Below are positions 63,201 through 64,000 of a stretch of DNA of 64,000 nucleotides, in pieces. The stretch comes from Xiphias gladius. Lineage: Eukaryota > Chordata > Actinopteri > Istiophoriformes > Xiphiidae. The translations under genes and the position numbers were made by a program. The notes beneath the pieces were generated by a model, which made no database searches, was not told the origin of the DNA, and saw only the letters and a program-made list of their open reading frames with translations. How positions within the stretch are numbered: position 1 is the stretch's first letter; each line of letters opens with the position of its first letter. The DNA lies in NCBI RefSeq assembly GCF_016859285.1, contig NC_053407.1:16926632-16990631 (forward strand), given 5' to 3'.

Positions 63201-63884
63201 CCTCCCTGTTTGGAGGACAGAGGAGAAGAGAGAAGGCTTAAGAGTTTAAGCTTTCAAATTCTCTGACTTGGCTCAATTAACTGGCCGACAGTAGAGATTA
63301 TTGCTGATTATTGCTGTCCTACATTGATATGTGGTGTTGTCTGACACAAATATAACTGGTTGTGCAACTTGTGCTTGCATACAAATTCTAGTCCTGTTTC
63401 ATAAAACTTAATTCTTAACTACAAGTGTGCAGTTATAAAGGCTAAAAGATTCCTGTAGAAATAAAGCAGCTCTAATGTAACCCTTTAACCAACCATTTGG
63501 CACTGCATACCCACCAACACTACCTCTCTGTTCTCAATTATTAGTGGTCACACCTCTGAGGTCAGTCATAGCATTACAGCCTTTGGGTGTTATTGTAATC
63601 TTGTTTGAATATAGCCTGACAGTGGTACTGTCTGATGTTGTAGTATTGAAGAGAGAGGCCCCTGTTTGGTAAAGCCCTCTGGTCTCAGTCTCACACCAAA
63701 TTTACTACAAATTCAATTTGTGGTCGACTGTGGAAGGACTTATGTGTGCTGCTTACCCTGAGACGTACTGGTGAATACAGTCGAAGCTGGACTGAGGCTT
63801 GTCTTTGCTGTCACTGGATAGGTAGAAGGAGAAGACTCTGAATCCCTCAGGAGACTCAGGGGTCGGTGCTGGGATCTTTATGTA
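54111..63884 (-). CDS. ell3: RNA polymerase II elongation factor ELL3-like, ten coding exons, 5' end beyond the window
   Basis: complement(join(54111..54221, 55216..55260, 55368..55539, 56027..56090, 56610..57066, 57800..57914, 59558..59682, 60389..60630, 63051..63205, 63757..63884)) reads 537 residues in one frame; perhaps 60-75 N-terminal residues are missing. ELL proteins act in the nucleus in the super/little elongation complexes and suppress Pol II pausing. The ELL domain has '[15 protein letters not shown]' (54-68), '[16 protein letters not shown]' (132-147) and 'RDWPGY' (exon 59558-59682). The linker has a basic cluster '[13 protein letters not shown]' (373-385). The C-terminal occludin-homology domain runs from 'ELPDYL' (423-428) to '[15 protein letters not shown]' (513-527). 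'EYKLMEDQI' and '[10 protein letters not shown]' favour ELL3 over ELL and ELL2, which have 'K-L-A-H-I-K-R-L-I'. Linkage to pex11a agrees. Confidence 0.88.
55216..55260 (-). CDS. ell3: ell3 coding exon (15 codons)
   Basis: A micro-exon of 45 bases, phase 0 on both sides, encoding '[15 protein letters not shown]', part of the occludin-homology coiled coil. Acceptor CTTTTCAG, donor GTAAGA. Confidence 0.9.
55368..55539 (-). CDS. ell3: ell3 coding exon, occludin-homology domain
   Basis: Encodes 57 residues after completing an isoleucine codon: '[18 protein letters not shown]' through 'LSPGTQEYK'. These are hallmark positions of the ELL/occludin C-terminal domain. Donor GTACTG is weaker than the other donors. 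Confidence 0.93.
56027..56090 (-). CDS. ell3: ell3 coding exon, start of occludin-homology domain
   Basis: 64 bases encoding '[20 protein letters not shown]'. The 'ELPDYL' motif opens the C-terminal domain in all ELL proteins. Acceptor CTATCTACAG, donor GTAAGA. Confidence 0.92.
56610..57066 (-). CDS. ell3: ell3 coding exon, central linker
   Basis: The largest exon (152 codons), rich in Ser, Pro, Asn and Lys and low in complexity, as expected of the disordered ELL linker. It holds two basic clusters, 'KKQR' and '[17 protein letters not shown]', likely nuclear-localisation signals. Acceptor TCTCTAG, donor GTAAAT. Confidence 0.92.
57185..57640. mobile_element. Inverted-repeat MITE in ell3 intron
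   Basis: The left arm reads 'TTTTGGGAAATATG', 'GAAGACTGATACCACTC', 'GCCAGCAGCCGGTTAGCTTA' and 'GGGAAACAGCTAGCCTGGCT'. The right end mirrors it: 'ACACAAGACATGAGAGTGGC', 'CTCTTGGCAAAAAAGC' and 'CTGAATGTCAAACTATTC'. The middle contains the pair 'TTTCTTGGCCAGTACTAG' and 'CCCAGCCAAGAAAT'. This is a full-length but diverged copy of a family very abundant in percomorph fish. TTAA-like sequence borders the right end. Confidence 0.75.
57800..57914 (-). CDS. ell3: ell3 coding exon, linker
   Basis: 115 bases; completes an arginine codon and encodes '[19 protein letters not shown]' through 'SPAKNLSV'. It joins the ELL domain to the linker. Acceptor CTTTCTTCAG, donor GTAATT. Confidence 0.9.
58880..59455. 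mobile_element. Inverted-repeat MITE in ell3 intron
   Basis: The element starts 'GCAATAGTTTGACAATTTGG' and ends in the mirror form 'CCCAAAAAGGTGAACTATTAC'. Both ends lie beside TTAA (58878-58881 and 59452-59457 area), suggesting a TTAA target duplication. Internal landmarks on both arms are 'GCTAGCCTGGCTCTGTC' (59036) and its complement 'GACAGAGCCAGGCTAGC' (59312), and 'CAGCACCCCT' with 'AGAGGTGCTGGTAGGT'. It is non-coding and belongs to the same family as 57185-57640 and 4745-4945. Confidence 0.8.
59558..59682 (-). CDS. ell3: ell3 coding exon, ELL domain
   Basis: Encodes 41 residues plus two bases, including '[18 protein letters not shown]', the 'K/R-D-W-P-G-Y' block shared by ELL proteins. 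Acceptor GTGCTTCAG, donor GTGGTT. Confidence 0.93.
60389..60630 (-). CDS. ell3: ell3 coding exon, ELL domain
   Basis: Encodes a Ser/Lys-rich stretch and then '[20 protein letters not shown]' and 'DLTSVLDE', conserved in ELL, ELL2 and ELL3-type proteins of fish. Acceptor TTGATCTCAG, donor GTGAGA. Confidence 0.94.
60631..63050 (-). other. ell3 intron (about 2.4 kb)
   Basis: GTAAGC to TTGATCTCAG on the minus strand. No nested gene or recognised repeat was found; the frame at 62254-62466 has no known content. Confidence 0.8.
63051..63205 (-). CDS. ell3: ell3 coding exon, ELL domain
   Basis: 155 bases encoding '[19 protein letters not shown]', '[18 protein letters not shown]' and '[10 protein letters not shown]'. 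The '[10 protein letters not shown]' core is diagnostic of the family. Acceptor CCTCCAAACAG, donor GTAAGC. Confidence 0.94.
63757..63884 (-). CDS. ell3: ell3 coding exon, most 5' in window
   Basis: Encodes 42 residues plus two bases: '[20 protein letters not shown]' through '[11 protein letters not shown]'. The acceptor is CTTAAATAG. The preceding exons, with the start codon, must lie beyond 64000. The last 116 bases of the window are intron. Confidence 0.92.
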
Positions 63885-64000
63885 CTATTTAAGACAAATA
63901 AAGAAATAGAAAGCATGAAATGATAATAAACATTGTTTAGAAGTATGAGATATTTAGAATAAAAAGTAAAAATAAACACCAAGCAAGTTCTCAATTTGTA

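Noticed and set aside
1..64000. Looked for CRISPR arrays, tRNA or rRNA genes and bacterial-type operons
   Set aside because: No regularly spaced repeats, no recognisable tRNA cloverleaf boxes, and the gene structure is eukaryotic throughout.

Overview
This is vertebrate nuclear DNA, almost certainly from a ray-finned (teleost, probably percomorph) fish. It is AT-rich, has spliced genes with GT..AG introns, and is studded with short interspersed and Tc1-type elements of kinds I recognise from bony-fish genomes. No tRNA, rRNA, CRISPR array or bacterial-style operon was seen. I reconstructed three protein-coding genes by joining reading frames across splice sites with consistent phase.

Layout. 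Positions 1-13.7 kb are gene-free and hold decayed repeats: half of an inverted-repeat MITE near 4.8 kb, a worn DDE transposase fragment near 8.2 kb, a dispersed repeat at 9.07-9.5 kb, and a Tc1-like element at 9521-10593 with intact ends and TA target sites. A gonadotropin-releasing hormone receptor gene (gnrhr, + strand) follows, with a probable untranslated leader exon ending at 13986 and coding exons 14586-15101, 25054-25258 and 25357-25820 (394 aa). A 3' region follows, with a poly(A) signal at 27150. The 28-43 kb stretch is gene-free and carries a foldback element, two LINE 3' ends, dispersed repeats, and a Tc1-like element (33490-34869) whose transposase has lost its catalytic middle. 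pex11a (+ strand) has coding exons 43531-43586, 43763-43878 and 48827-49395 (246 aa). Its 4.9 kb second intron contains a large diverged inverted repeat (45532-47379). From 63884 down to 54111 on the minus strand lie the last ten coding exons of an ELL-family elongation factor, most like ELL3. Its first exons lie beyond the right edge.

The three genes have unrelated jobs: a pituitary or brain G-protein-coupled receptor, a peroxisome-division membrane protein, and a nuclear RNA polymerase II elongation factor. Their shared neighbourhood is a matter of genome history. From memory, human PEX11A and ELL3 are both on chromosome 15, and the human GNRHR2 pseudogene sits beside PEX11B on chromosome 1, so the block looks like one member of an old vertebrate paralogon. 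pex11a and ell3 are convergent, with about 4.7 kb between their stop codons.

I did not find an undescribed functional system. The least explained structures are the 1.85 kb inverted repeat in pex11a intron 2, the 0.4 kb foldback downstream of gnrhr, and a perfect RFX-type X-box next to a CCAAT box upstream of pex11a. All homology statements come from reading translations by eye; no database search was run.
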